31,911 bases of DNA from Candidatus Colwellbacteria bacterium GWA2_46_10 (GTDB taxonomy: Bacteria > Patescibacteriota > Minisyncoccia > UBA6257 > Colwellbacteraceae). How positions within the stretch are numbered: the first letter of the stretch is position 1; every line of letters begins with the position of its first letter. The stretch spans positions 1 through 31,911 of the forward strand of contig MHIS01000015.1 in NCBI GenBank assembly GCA_001817635.1, in the 5' to 3' direction. Below are positions 14,819 to 23,469 of this stretch, piece by piece. The notes beneath the pieces were generated by a model. It ran no database searches. It was not told the DNA's origin and was given only the letters and a program-made list of their open reading frames with translations. Made by a program: the position numbers and the translations under genes.

Positions 14819-16246
14819 GGAAGCTATCGGCTTCATTCTCGCTACTAAGCGCATTAGCCTATGCTCTTTCATCACTTGGATAACCTTATCGAGTGACTTG
14901 AAGTTGCTGGATATCTGGCCAGATATTCTGCCCTTTCCGCTACGATACAGTTTAATTCGCTGTCCTTCTAAAATTTTGTGTGCCTCCCCCTCAGAGATGT
15001 TAGCTTCTCCCATATGCTTATCCAGCATTCGCCCAACCCCGTGGTTGGTGGTCCAGTAGGTATTTTTTACGCCCTCGTCTGCGCAACCAATATAACTTTC
15101 TGTGCCTAAAGCGCCTGGAATCAGTATTGGCTGCCCAGTTACGTTAAATGGTGCTTTTCTCCACTGATCTTTTGGCAGAGCTACGTTTGTGCCATTGCGA
15201 TGCAGAATAAACTCTCTACTATCAATGTTCTCCTTGGTCACCATGTCGTGTGCGGGATCAAAAAGTAGGTCTGTTTTTATTTTCCTTTTAGCTACATCCT
15301 CGCATGTATTAATAATCTTGCTCATAATGGCCAACCTATTCACGAAACCGAAATTGCCCGCTAACGAAAAAGCGTCTAGAAATCTTCTTCCCTCTACACC
15401 GTCGGCCGGCAGATTCCCGAATCCCTTGCGAACAATGTAAGTTCTCCAGCGCAACAACCAACTCTTAAAAGATAGATCTCTCAAAAAGTGCCACCATAAC
15501 TGCATAAGCAACATGGCTAAATACTTAAATGGTTTACGCTTCAACTCTCCCCTCGCAGAATAATGAAGATGCGTTTGTGACCCCATCTTCAAAGAGTCGG
15601 TGTGTAAAATAAAGACTAGTTGCTTTTCCTTTAGGTTCAATTCTCCCGCCAATGCTTGGTTTTCAATACGATCTATATAGTGAAGCTCCAAAAAGTGGTT
15701 TCCCCCACCTAACACGCCCAGACAGTACCTCCCCCAGTTAATTGCCGTTGGAGGAATAATATCTTTGACCTCATCACTGCTTATGTGAGTTGCCAAAAAG
15801 TTGCCGCTTTTCTCTATTCTTTCTAACCAGTACTGGGGAAGTTTAAATTTCTCTATTGCCCATGCTGCTCCTCCCCGAACAGCTTTTATCATGTCTTCTT
15901 GGCTAAGCTGCGGTTTTCTCCAAGGCCTACCTGGGACCTCTTCAGCAAGTTTTCTGAAAATAGTGTCTATTTGCTCTGAGGTAAGGTCATTAACCGATAG
16001 ATCCGTGGTTAGCATGGCTATGCCACAATTAGGAACCCCAATAAGGCCAGGAATGATCGTATTGTTTGTTGCCACCGCGATGCCAATAGGAACCTCTGCT
16101 CCTCTCTTGTAATGAAAGTCGGGCAGGACAGCTATAGGACTAATAACATTCTCTGCCCTACTTATTTCTCCGATCATTTCCCTGCTAGGATCCTCGGGAA
16201 TCAGGTCTGGATGTATAAACCACTTTATTTTGTCTCCTTCTACCAT
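14807..16246 (-). CDS. rtcB: RtcB-family RNA ligase, diverged
   Basis: The 479-residue protein follows the RtcB layout. LPDFHYKRGAEVPIG is at 41-55, C74 lies in NCGIAM, H184 in GGGNHFLEL, H215 in HTDSLKMGSQ, H333 in AHDMVTKE and H402 in HGVGR, with HRNGTNVALP, ILIPGALGTESYI and NHGVGR in order. By family knowledge the cysteine and first three histidines hold Mn, and the histidine of the HGAGR motif accepts GMP during 3'-phosphate RNA ligation. All five are kept. The GVDIxCG loop is altered to GVPNCG, so the aspartate that normally binds the second metal is not where expected. It ends an operon of envelope-type genes, overlapping the HprK-like gene by 7 bp, an unusual setting for tRNA or RNA repair. 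Confidence 0.85.
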   Translation of the reverse strand: MVEGDKIKWFIHPDLIPEDPSREMIGEISRAENVISPIAVLPDFHYKRGAEVPIGIAVATNNTIIPGLIGVPNCGIAMLTTDLSVNDLTSEQIDTIFRKLAEEVPGRPWRKPQLSQEDMIKAVRGGAAWAIEKFKLPQYWLERIEKSGNFLATHISSDEVKDIIPPTAINWGRYCLGVLGGGNHFLELHYIDRIENQALAGELNLKEKQLVFILHTDSLKMGSQTHLHYSARGELKRKPFKYLAMLLMQLWWHFLRDLSFKSWLLRWRTYIVRKGFGNLPADGVEGRRFLDAFSLAGNFGFVNRLAIMSKIINTCEDVAKRKIKTDLLFDPAHDMVTKENIDSREFILHRNGTNVALPKDQWRKAPFNVTGQPILIPGALGTESYIGCADEGVKNTYWTTNHGVGRMLDKHMGEANISEGEAHKILEGQRIKLYRSGKGRISGQISSNFKSLDKVIQVMKEHRLMRLVARMKPIASLKG

Positions 16247-17163
16247 GTTTTTTTGTTTAACCGATTAACGATTTCTTCTAGCTGGTGTTCTCTCATGTCC
16301 CTTAATGCCGGCAACCCTTCCGCTAGGTTTAATAGTCCAGCTATGTCTTTTTCTCCCATCTGTCTCGGCAACCTGTTCCCATTCAACTTTGTGAACCACT
16401 CACGGTAAGCAGCAAGAATAGATTCATTGTTCATAACATTAAGCAGTACTTGTGCGTTCAACTTTGCAGACTCGCCTAAGATTATGATCTTGTCTATATG
16501 CTCGGGAGTGGTAAAAACATTCTTGGGCACTACTCTAACTATATTTCTGGAAATATCCCCTGTTCGGCCAACGCTTCTTATTTCCTCAACATGAACAGGA
16601 TTCTTCTTCTCCAAATGTATGGCTGTAACTAAAGGTAACACCATTTGGGTCTCTGGGTTCAGTAAAACGAAGTTGTCTCCTCCAAAAGAGGCGTTTTGAC
16701 CGCCCAGCAACATAGTTATCAAGCTTGACTTACCCGAACCACCACGCCCAACAACTAGGATGGTGCGCCCGTCGCATCTTACTAATCCGCCATGAACGGG
16801 CACATATCCATCTTTTTCATAACGGCTAAATAGCGGGAAAAGTATTACTATGTAGGTGAGCCATGCAAGCACGCCGGGATGTTCTACTGGGGAACATCCG
16901 TACCTGAGTTTGGCCAGTAAATTAGGCTTATAGTTGACGGTTATCTTGTTCCCATCAACTCTAATTGAGCTCTCTGGTCTGGGACGATTGAGGTGAATGG
17001 CCTCTTTGGGACCCTTTTCTAAGAGAACATTGATCTCTGTGTCTACGATAGATGACTCCGATAGATACGGGGTAAACTCGTTATCTATATAAGTAGAAAA
17101 TGGCTCGATATCGGTCCTTACTAGATAACTCTGTCCCCAAAATTTTAGTTTTCTCTCTGTCAT
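16240..17163 (-). CDS. HprK-like P-loop kinase/ATPase
   Basis: The 307-residue protein has a Walker A motif GRGGSGKSS at 139-147, preceded by VPVHGGLVRCDGRTILVVG and followed by FGGDNFVLLNPET (D163). This is the spacing of HPr kinase/phosphorylase C-terminal domains. It lacks the N-terminal HprK domain of Firmicutes and instead has about 120 residues of unclear fold. Stand-alone HprK-like ATPases occur in polysaccharide and RiPP clusters, where their substrate is seldom known. It overlaps the acyltransferase gene by 4 bp (start) and rtcB by 7 bp (end), so the three should be made together. A phosphotransfer or ATPase activity is likely; the target is not identifiable. Confidence 0.75.
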   Translation of the reverse strand: MTERKLKFWGQSYLVRTDIEPFSTYIDNEFTPYLSESSIVDTEINVLLEKGPKEAIHLNRPRPESSIRVDGNKITVNYKPNLLAKLRYGCSPVEHPGVLAWLTYIVILFPLFSRYEKDGYVPVHGGLVRCDGRTILVVGRGGSGKSSLITMLLGGQNASFGGDNFVLLNPETQMVLPLVTAIHLEKKNPVHVEEIRSVGRTGDISRNIVRVVPKNVFTTPEHIDKIIILGESAKLNAQVLLNVMNNESILAAYREWFTKLNGNRLPRQMGEKDIAGLLNLAEGLPALRDMREHQLEEIVNRLNKKTW

Positions 17164-18197
17164 CTTTTGCGGCCCGTTAGCTTTTTATAAACTACGACTA
17201 GCTTTTTCCTTATTCTAATAGGATCTAATTTAGATAAGTACTTTTTCCTATATATACTAATTGAAACTAGGGGTTTAACTTTTTTAGTCCATCTTAGTTT
17301 GTATGGTTCTATCCCACGGCCCAAACTGAATCTTTCGTATCCATCCTTTCTAGCTTTCTCAAGTAGAAACCAAAGCAAGACTTTCCCGGGAGAATATTTT
17401 GCGTATTTATTATTATAAGTTGGAAACTCATATATATACTCCTTCCCGAACTTATAACCAAAATGCCACGCGATGGTTTCATTGCTAGCATTTAACTTGT
17501 AAAAACTAACGTAATCCTCGTTGATGGTTTTAAAAAAGTCTGATAATGATTTTGATCTTGAAATAAGCGGTTGGGCCCCGAAACTACGCCAGAGATCTCT
17601 ATATGCATTTATAAACTCGTCCCAATCCTCCCTAGACGCCTTAACTAACGTAACCGGTCCATAGTTTTTTGTAAGCTTAGCTACATTAAGCTTGACATCT
17701 TCAGCTAATTTGCGACTGATAGAGGTGTCTTTCTCTTTTAGATTTACCCAAGGGATGCCCTCTTCTTGCGTGAGGTCAACTGCCCAACCGACATTCTTCG
17801 CTAACTCCACTAATTCATTGGCCTGTTCTACGTTTCCCCAAAAGCGAAGCTGAACAACGTCCCATTTTTCCTTACCCAAAGAAGCTATAAAAGATTCTCC
17901 CGTATCCCCATTAATAGCAGGCCACTGCATCTCATCGTAAAGACATGGGACATCTCCCACACTAAATAGCCTCCTTAAGCCCCAACTTCTCTTGATATGA
18001 AGAGGGATATATACATTCTCGCGTAGGGAGTGCCAGATTCTTAACTGGGGATTGAAGCTTTTGACCCAATGGTTTAACCAACTCGGATGGTTAAAAAAAC
18101 TAGATTCTATGCCACTATTTTCCCAAGCTTTGGTCCATACTTCTAGACTAGGTAAGCTCCTTAATATCTCCCACTCTTTATCTATGACTTTTGACAT
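17160..18197 (-). CDS. CelD/FemAB-like GNAT acyltransferase
   Basis: The 345-residue protein resembles the BcsL/CelD (Acetyltransf_6) group of GNAT enzymes. The N-terminus WTKAWENSGIESSFFNHPSWLNHWVKSF is characteristic (an xxFxxPxWlxxW-type start). A two-lobe GNAT arrangement follows, with ETIAWHFGYKFGKEYIYEFPTYNNKYAKYSPGKVLLWFLLEKARKDGYERFSLGRG split across the second lobe (the P.GxxLl...i..a..G......L.rG pattern). Related proteins acylate cell-surface polysaccharides or add amino acids to peptidoglycan. The C-terminus is very basic. Start overlaps the APH-like gene by 20 bp; its end overlaps the HprK-like gene by 4 bp. Confidence 0.8.
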   Translation of the reverse strand: MSKVIDKEWEILRSLPSLEVWTKAWENSGIESSFFNHPSWLNHWVKSFNPQLRIWHSLRENVYIPLHIKRSWGLRRLFSVGDVPCLYDEMQWPAINGDTGESFIASLGKEKWDVVQLRFWGNVEQANELVELAKNVGWAVDLTQEEGIPWVNLKEKDTSISRKLAEDVKLNVAKLTKNYGPVTLVKASREDWDEFINAYRDLWRSFGAQPLISRSKSLSDFFKTINEDYVSFYKLNASNETIAWHFGYKFGKEYIYEFPTYNNKYAKYSPGKVLLWFLLEKARKDGYERFSLGRGIEPYKLRWTKKVKPLVSISIYRKKYLSKLDPIRIRKKLVVVYKKLTGRKR

Positions 18198-18951
18198 TCA
18201 AGTATAAACGCGAGTATACCGTTTTCTCCACTGGTATGCCATCCAAAGCAGATTCCCTCTCGGCTGCCACTTGAAAGAACTTCTCCATTAAAGGCCAAAG
18301 TAGTTTCTCATCAAGGTTAATGCTGTGTAAGTAGTCTAGAAAAACCATCTCGTTCTTTTTGAGTTGCACATTAATGCCTATTCTCATTTTCCCCCTAATG
18401 GTTTCTAACCATTCAGATACTACCAAATCTACTAAGTCGTACATCGGCAACCCATCTTCTCTCATCATTTCCCAGTCAGCTATAAATAGCATTTTGCTAT
18501 TTGTGTCCCATAGTAGGTTGTTAACCGTGAAGTCTCCGTGCTCTAACACCGATTTATTATTCATGGTTGCCAGCGCCAATTTCGTCGTCCATTCTATTGC
18601 TTTGTTAATCGCCAACATCCTTTCTTCGCCTCGCAGGCTAGATACTGGTCTAACGTTAAGATACTTATATGTGTTGATTAGCCAGCGTTCTTTTACAACT
18701 TGTTTTACCGGTTCAACCACGCTACTTATCAAATTCGCCGGTAAAAGTTTGTGGACCTTCAGTAAGTTGCTCCATTCTTTAGAAAGTTTTCTTTGTGCGC
18801 CCTGCTTGCTTGAGGCTTTTATAAAAACTTTTGCGCCAGTTGTGCTAATTACCTCTCCCGCAAACCAATGTCTTTTCGGGTTATAGACAACATGTTCCAC
18901 CCCAAACTTCCCAATAGCTTCTAAGGCTTCTATTTCGCTTTTGCTAACCAT
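18178..18951 (-). CDS. APH/choline-kinase-like phosphotransferase
   Basis: The 257-residue protein has the protein-kinase-like small-molecule kinase fold. K45 lies in VFIKAS, the catalytic loop VLEHGDFTVNNLL is at 135-147 (D140 base, N144/N145 metal), and the metal motif IADWEM gives D159, followed by GLPMYDLVDL. This is the aminoglycoside/choline/homoserine kinase pattern. The small-molecule or sugar target is unknown. It follows the O-antigen ligase gene after 47 nt on the same strand, overlaps the acyltransferase by 20 bp, and could be coupled to it. A TATAAG box about 13 nt before the ATG might be an internal promoter. Confidence 0.8.
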   Translation of the reverse strand: MVSKSEIEALEAIGKFGVEHVVYNPKRHWFAGEVISTTGAKVFIKASSKQGAQRKLSKEWSNLLKVHKLLPANLISSVVEPVKQVVKERWLINTYKYLNVRPVSSLRGEERMLAINKAIEWTTKLALATMNNKSVLEHGDFTVNNLLWDTNSKMLFIADWEMMREDGLPMYDLVDLVVSEWLETIRGKMRIGINVQLKKNEMVFLDYLHSINLDEKLLWPLMEKFFQVAAERESALDGIPVEKTVYSRLYLNVKSHR

Positions 18952-18998
18952 CTTTTTGAGATTCTTATATGAAGCTTAGTTTGCTAAGATCGCTGTAA

Positions 18999-21263
18999 TT
19001 AATTGGCTGCTACTGCACTCCAGCCTCGGGCCTTGAATCCGTTAAGTCCTCCTGTTAGAACTTCCTCCATTGTGTCTATCGGCTCGCTGATGAGGCCCGA
19101 TCCCATTTGTGAATCGATGATTTCTCTAAAGGTTTTCTCTATCTTGATCGCCTGCTTCAAAACCATCTCAAAACTGGACGCGTCCTGAGTGTTATACATA
19201 TAGTTAAAGTAGTTGCTGTATCCCTCTCTTATCTGCTGGATGTCTTCTGGGGTAACGGGTTTTTGTCCGCTCGCGTAGATGTTTTTAAGCATTTCTAGTG
19301 TACCCCTACTCCCATCAAAGTCATATGGCGCAAAGATGGCGAGAGAATCTATATCCATTCCCTTCCCCTCTGGCTCAAGCGCCACTGCGGCATTAATCAC
19401 CCCCCCAGCCTCTTCAAACTTACCTTGGGAAACCAGGTTGTCTGCTAAAGATACCCTTACATCCTGCCTGTTAGGCGCCAACTCAACTGCCTTCCTTAAG
19501 TGATCTTCCCCAGCTACGAGATAATCTGTGTTTTGATTTGCCCTGGATGCGGATTTATAGATAAGCCCCATGGCCTGGTGCGTCCGCGCTTTATTAACTA
19601 CTACACCCAACGCTTCTTCTCCTAGCGGGATCATTTGTGGGAAGGCCTGGATAAATTCATCCTTAGAAAACCTTGTGGGAAACCCAGAGAGAATAAATAT
19701 TCTTAGCTCGGATTGAATAAAATTATTCGGTGTCGTTATTGTCTTGATCTGACCTGGATCAAAATGCCCCTTATTGAATGTATTCACTGCCACTCTCATC
19801 TGATAGTACGGGATTACACACAACCACACAAAAGCAGTCACAAAAACTATACTCAAAGAAAAGGCGCCCATAGCATAGAGAAAACGGGGGGTACTCTTCT
19901 CGAGTATTTGCGTGTCTTTTTCCTCGTGCGCATAGAAGGTGTACCCGACAAAGGCAAAAATACTAAATAGGGGAATGTACATAGCAATTTGATCAAAGAG
20001 AAACAGATTTTGCACGAAGTAGGCTACAGCTATCCCACCAGTAAAGAGCAACGTCCAGAATTTCTCTCTACTGTCCAAATGATTGCTCCTTGCTACATCC
20101 TTCCCTAGGGTCTTCCAGAATATAAGACACCATATTAATAGGTAACCCAGCAACCCCAACAATCCGTTCATAACCAACACGTCTAGTATTTTGTTGTGAG
20201 CCCTATCGAACCAAGCACTTTCATACTTTTGGATAGCCGGGTCGTAAAATTGGTTGTGCGCGTTTATATATTCCTCTTGGCCCCATCCCAATAGAGTTCT
20301 TGTCCAACCTACGTTTTGCGGATTAACAGCATTCATACTGATACTGAGGTTGATCAAACGGGTCTGAGTGGTTGCATCGGTGCTGGAAATCCTGGCCAAC
20401 CTGTCCAGGCCAGGAATATTTTGCCAAAACGCGTTATCTCTTGTAACTACAAAAGCGCCTCCGAAAATCAAGATTACCAAAAGTGTCCCTATCACCAAAT
20501 TCTTAACTTCAACGGATTTACCTAGTAAGTTGAACTTTTCGACTCCTCCTTTAATCAGGGAAATACGTAGAAGGACTATAAATAAAGCCACGATCAATCC
20601 CAGAATCACTCCCCTGGTCTCCGTTACGAAGATGGCCAGAAGGGAAAGGGCTACGACCGTCCTACTCAAGAATGGCCACGTTTTATTTTTATCCAAAACC
20701 CCTACCATTAGTGCAAAATAAAGGACAAAAAGTGCGTATGTAGCCACAAAAGTGGGGTTCCCGAAGAACGATCCATCTGGGCGGATATCTCCGTAGGCAA
20801 ACCTATCCATTAAGACGTCTCCCATAGCGACAATCCCCACAACGAGATTCAGCTTAAAGAAACTGAGCCAATCTTTTTTCTCAAAGAAAAGAGACGTGCC
20901 AAGGAAAAAGAACAGCATATAGAAAGATATTAGGAATCCCTCTGATCGCTCTATATCCCCCCAGAAAGCACGGTACGGATTATCCGCAAAGAAAGTACTA
21001 AATAGCGCTAAGACAGAGAATATAATTAACACCATTGTCAGCGGGTTGTTGATCTTTTTCAAACGAGAGCGGGAAAGTATGTCCTCTCCCCAAAAAACAC
21101 CCATAAGCAGAAAAATGCTGGCTATGGCCATAACCAATCTTATAAGCATTGCTTTCCCAAAAACGTATGGGAATAAAGTGCTGTGGGTGACTACCAAAGG
21201 CGTAAGAGCAAGACTTAGTAAGGACAACTTAACTAGCTTGGTCGCATTTAACACGCTGTTCAT
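18999..21263 (-). CDS. O-antigen ligase/polymerase family membrane protein with C-terminal TPRs
   Basis: The 754-residue protein has about 12 transmembrane helices to residue 470. The Wzy_C/WaaL signature is TRGVILGLIVALFIVLLR, and a periplasmic loop GWGQEEYINAHNQFYDP...WFDRAHNKILDVLVMNGLLGLLGYLL carries the conserved histidines and arginine. Two or three tetratricopeptide-like repeats follow (HQAMGLIYKSASR..., EDHLRKAVELAPNRQDVRVSLADNLVSQGKFEEA). The family transfers or polymerises lipid-linked glycans outside the membrane; ligation to protein (oligosaccharyltransferase type) is also possible. A longer frame exists, but the in-frame ATG at 21287 lies inside a TATAAT box, so the ATG at 21263 is used. 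First gene of the operon that ends with rtcB. Confidence 0.88.
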   Translation of the reverse strand: MNSVLNATKLVKLSLLSLALTPLVVTHSTLFPYVFGKAMLIRLVMAIASIFLLMGVFWGEDILSRSRLKKINNPLTMVLIIFSVLALFSTFFADNPYRAFWGDIERSEGFLISFYMLFFFLGTSLFFEKKDWLSFFKLNLVVGIVAMGDVLMDRFAYGDIRPDGSFFGNPTFVATYALFVLYFALMVGVLDKNKTWPFLSRTVVALSLLAIFVTETRGVILGLIVALFIVLLRISLIKGGVEKFNLLGKSVEVKNLVIGTLLVILIFGGAFVVTRDNAFWQNIPGLDRLARISSTDATTQTRLINLSISMNAVNPQNVGWTRTLLGWGQEEYINAHNQFYDPAIQKYESAWFDRAHNKILDVLVMNGLLGLLGYLLIWCLIFWKTLGKDVARSNHLDSREKFWTLLFTGGIAVAYFVQNLFLFDQIAMYIPLFSIFAFVGYTFYAHEEKDTQILEKSTPRFLYAMGAFSLSIVFVTAFVWLCVIPYYQMRVAVNTFNKGHFDPGQIKTITTPNNFIQSELRIFILSGFPTRFSKDEFIQAFPQMIPLGEEALGVVVNKARTHQAMGLIYKSASRANQNTDYLVAGEDHLRKAVELAPNRQDVRVSLADNLVSQGKFEEAGGVINAAVALEPEGKGMDIDSLAIFAPYDFDGSRGTLEMLKNIYASGQKPVTPEDIQQIREGYSNYFNYMYNTQDASSFEMVLKQAIKIEKTFREIIDSQMGSGLISEPIDTMEEVLTGGLNGFKARGWSAVAAN

Positions 21264-21285
21264 AAATGGTCTAAATTTCTTCACC

Positions 21286-21291
21286 ATTATA
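21286..21291 (-). promoter_or_regulatory. -10 element of the O-antigen ligase operon
   Basis: Perfect TATAAT on the minus strand, predicted start near 21279, about 16 nt before the ATG at 21263. No good -35 is visible: the region upstream is the terminator of the previous gene. Confidence 0.5.
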
Positions 21292-21297
21292 CCTAAA

Positions 21298-21331
21298 ATA
21301 CAGAAAACCACCTTTCGGTGGTTTTCTGTAT
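21298..21331 (-). terminator. Terminator of the S-layer-like gene
   Basis: A perfect 15-bp stem (21298-21312 with 21317-21331, loop of 4), with T-rich sequence at the 3' side on the minus strand. It lies between the stop at 21418 and the promoter of the next gene. Confidence 0.85.
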
Positions 21332-21417
21332 CTCCCGTCAGAAATATTTTCTAACAGAACGATTCTACCAGCTATTGAATCGGATTACCCGAAACAATCT
21401 AGCCAAACAACTTGGAA

Positions 21418-23415
21418 CTACGCTTCTGCTCCGTCGTTGAGGTAGATCGAAGGAGTAACGAAGTCCCCAAGATTGAGGGCATATCCTAGATCACCATCAC
21501 CCTGCGCCAAAGCGTAGAGGATAACGTCTAAGGATACTGAGTGGAACGCATCCACTAAGTCAACTGCTCCGTCACGAACATCCACTACAATCTGGAACCT
21601 CTCGGTTTCACCATCGAGGACGGTGAATGAACCACCAGCCTCGGTTGCTCCAGTAAGTGTTGTAATGTCCGCCAATAGAGTACCAGTACCGGTAACTCCA
21701 AGGTCGTGTTCTGTACCAACTCCAGCAGCAGTAGATCCTGCGTCATCGGGGTCAGTACCATCGATGAAGATGCTTCCATCCCAAGCGGTCACATCAAACA
21801 CGATAGTGAAAAGACCTGAGTCAGTTCCAGTAGCAGCTGCAGCTGTTGCCACGGCTGTTGGTGTCCCAACTAGAGCGACGTCAAACCCAACATCGCGCAT
21901 CTGAGACGCAGCACCAGTTACAGTACCAGTCTCATCGCCATCAGCTAGGTCTTGTCCAGACTCGTCCTCGGCATCAAAGCTAGCGAGGTCCATCTGGGTT
22001 TCACCAAAGTTGGCGGCGATTGTGTCTCCAAGAGCAAGGTCACCAGTATCGGTGATACCGTACAGGTCTAGCTTTACGAGAAATTCGTAATCTTGACCTG
22101 CCTCAAGTGTAAGACCCATGTCATCGAAGAAGTAAGTCTCGTCTGCCCCTACAGTGGTACAGTTGCTGTTAGCAGCTTGCTCCTCGACACAGTCGTTGGT
22201 CATGTCAACGTTGTCCACCTCATCTCCATCTACGAACAGGGAGATACCGGCAACCATGTCATCAACATTGTCATTGCCAGTAACATCAAAGTTGATTGGG
22301 AGAGAGTCAAGATCCACGTCTGATGTTCCTTCTATCTCTACGTTGAATGAGAGAATAGAAGCATTGTCCGTGTTGTCAGTGGCGTGCACGTTAACAAGGT
22401 GCGCGTCGTTGACAGTATCTTCATCCTCACCCTGAGTAACTTTGAAGAGGGTATCTGCTGCAGTACCAAACGACTCAAATGAGAAAAGTGTTACTGCCAC
22501 AGTTGGATCCTCAGAAACACTTGCTCCATTGGCGTCCACGAAACGAACTGACGTAAAGTCAACGTCCCATGTTTCACCAACATCGTTAGTGTCTATGTTG
22601 CCATCAGCTAAAATAGCTACTGTAAGCTCAACCGTTGATCCGGCTTCTGCCACAGCATCGTCCAATGAGATCGTTGAAGTCCATTCATTATCCTCATTGA
22701 ATTTATCGGCGTCCTTACGTCCAACTTCCTCTCCGTCTAGAAAGACGGCGACTTCATCGGCGTAATCCTCGAAGTCTTGATCAGCGGTACCTTCATCGAA
22801 TACAAGGCGGACTGCCGTGAAATCGAGGTCGGAACCATCCTCTACATCTATCTCAAGACCGGCTACCTCTACTTCATCGTCCTCACCAACCTCTTCGTTG
22901 GAAAGACCGGAAATCAGAGAGTAGCTATCAACTGAACCGTCACCACCAGTTAAACCGGTGCTGCCAGTTCCAGTTCCCGTTCCTGTCCCAGTTCCAGTAC
23001 CAGTACTGCACATCGTGCCGTACTTAGCCTGTGAGATAGGACCGAAGTAACCAACTGCAGGTGATACTCCGTTAGCTGCCTGCCATGCGGCTACAGCTGC
23101 CTGAGTGATCGTACCAAAGAAACCGGTTGCTCCGCCTGAGAAGGTGAAGTGGCCAGTACCCATAAGGTAAGTCTGCAAAGCGGTTACGTCTGCACCAGAC
23201 ATGTCTAGAGTTAGACTTCTGGTCCAAGCGTAGCAAGTAGTGCTAGTACCACCCGATAGTGCCGCTAGCTGGGCGGTTAAGGTAGCAATTTGTGCCTGCA
23301 GGTCGCTGATTGCGTCAGCTCCGGCTGCGGGTACTATGCTCATACCGCCAGCTAGTGAGACTAAAGTGGCAAAAGCAACACTTGCTGTTGCAAATTTCTT
23401 AGTTAATTTACTCAC
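21418..23415 (-). CDS. Large acidic S-layer-like secreted protein with N-terminal peptidoglycan-binding domain
   Basis: The 665-residue protein has a signal peptide (MSKLTKKFATASVAFATLVSL..., cleavage near AGA-DA about residue 33). A short coiled coil ISDLQAQIATLTAQLAALSGG follows, then a PG_binding_1-like domain enclosed by cysteines (TTCYAWTRSLTL...KYGTMC), and a Gly-Thr dipeptide repeat linker. After that come about 480 residues of acidic beta-sandwich sequence (many D/E, very few K/R) with another possible disulfide (DC..C in DCVEEQAANSNC). This matches the CPR S-layer-type architecture: a cell-wall anchor plus a repetitive acidic exterior, probably Ca-binding. GTG at 23415 is chosen; a TTG at 23439 extends the frame by 8 basic codons. 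A strong terminator follows. Glycosylation by the neighbouring genes is inference. Confidence 0.85.
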   Translation of the reverse strand: MSKLTKKFATASVAFATLVSLAGGMSIVPAAGADAISDLQAQIATLTAQLAALSGGTSTTCYAWTRSLTLDMSGADVTALQTYLMGTGHFTFSGGATGFFGTITQAAVAAWQAANGVSPAVGYFGPISQAKYGTMCSTGTGTGTGTGTGTGSTGLTGGDGSVDSYSLISGLSNEEVGEDDEVEVAGLEIDVEDGSDLDFTAVRLVFDEGTADQDFEDYADEVAVFLDGEEVGRKDADKFNEDNEWTSTISLDDAVAEAGSTVELTVAILADGNIDTNDVGETWDVDFTSVRFVDANGASVSEDPTVAVTLFSFESFGTAADTLFKVTQGEDEDTVNDAHLVNVHATDNTDNASILSFNVEIEGTSDVDLDSLPINFDVTGNDNVDDMVAGISLFVDGDEVDNVDMTNDCVEEQAANSNCTTVGADETYFFDDMGLTLEAGQDYEFLVKLDLYGITDTGDLALGDTIAANFGETQMDLASFDAEDESGQDLADGDETGTVTGAASQMRDVGFDVALVGTPTAVATAAAATGTDSGLFTIVFDVTAWDGSIFIDGTDPDDAGSTAAGVGTEHDLGVTGTGTLLADITTLTGATEAGGSFTVLDGETERFQIVVDVRDGAVDLVDAFHSVSLDVILYALAQGDGDLGYALNLGDFVTPSIYLNDGAEA

Positions 23416-23418
23416 TTT

Positions 23419-23453
23419 ATTTATTTTTGTTTTCGACAATTTATTTTTGTTTT
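23419..23453. repeat. 15-bp direct repeat in the S-layer gene leader
   Basis: ATTTATTTTTGTTTT occurs twice exactly (23419-23433 and 23439-23453), 20 bp apart start to start. On the minus-strand mRNA this is an A-rich unit repeated just before the GTG at 23415, in place of a Shine-Dalgarno. Confidence 0.9.
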
Positions 23454-23469
23454 AGCTTGATGCTAAAAC
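23449..23469. other. Perfect hairpin in the S-layer gene leader
   Basis: GTTTTAGC (23449-23456) and GCTAAAAC (23462-23469) form an 8-bp stem with a TTGAT loop. It follows the stop of the small minus-strand frame at 23463 and overlaps the upstream repeat copy. There is no T run on either strand, so it is not a standard terminator; an mRNA-stabilising 5' stem is possible. Confidence 0.6.
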
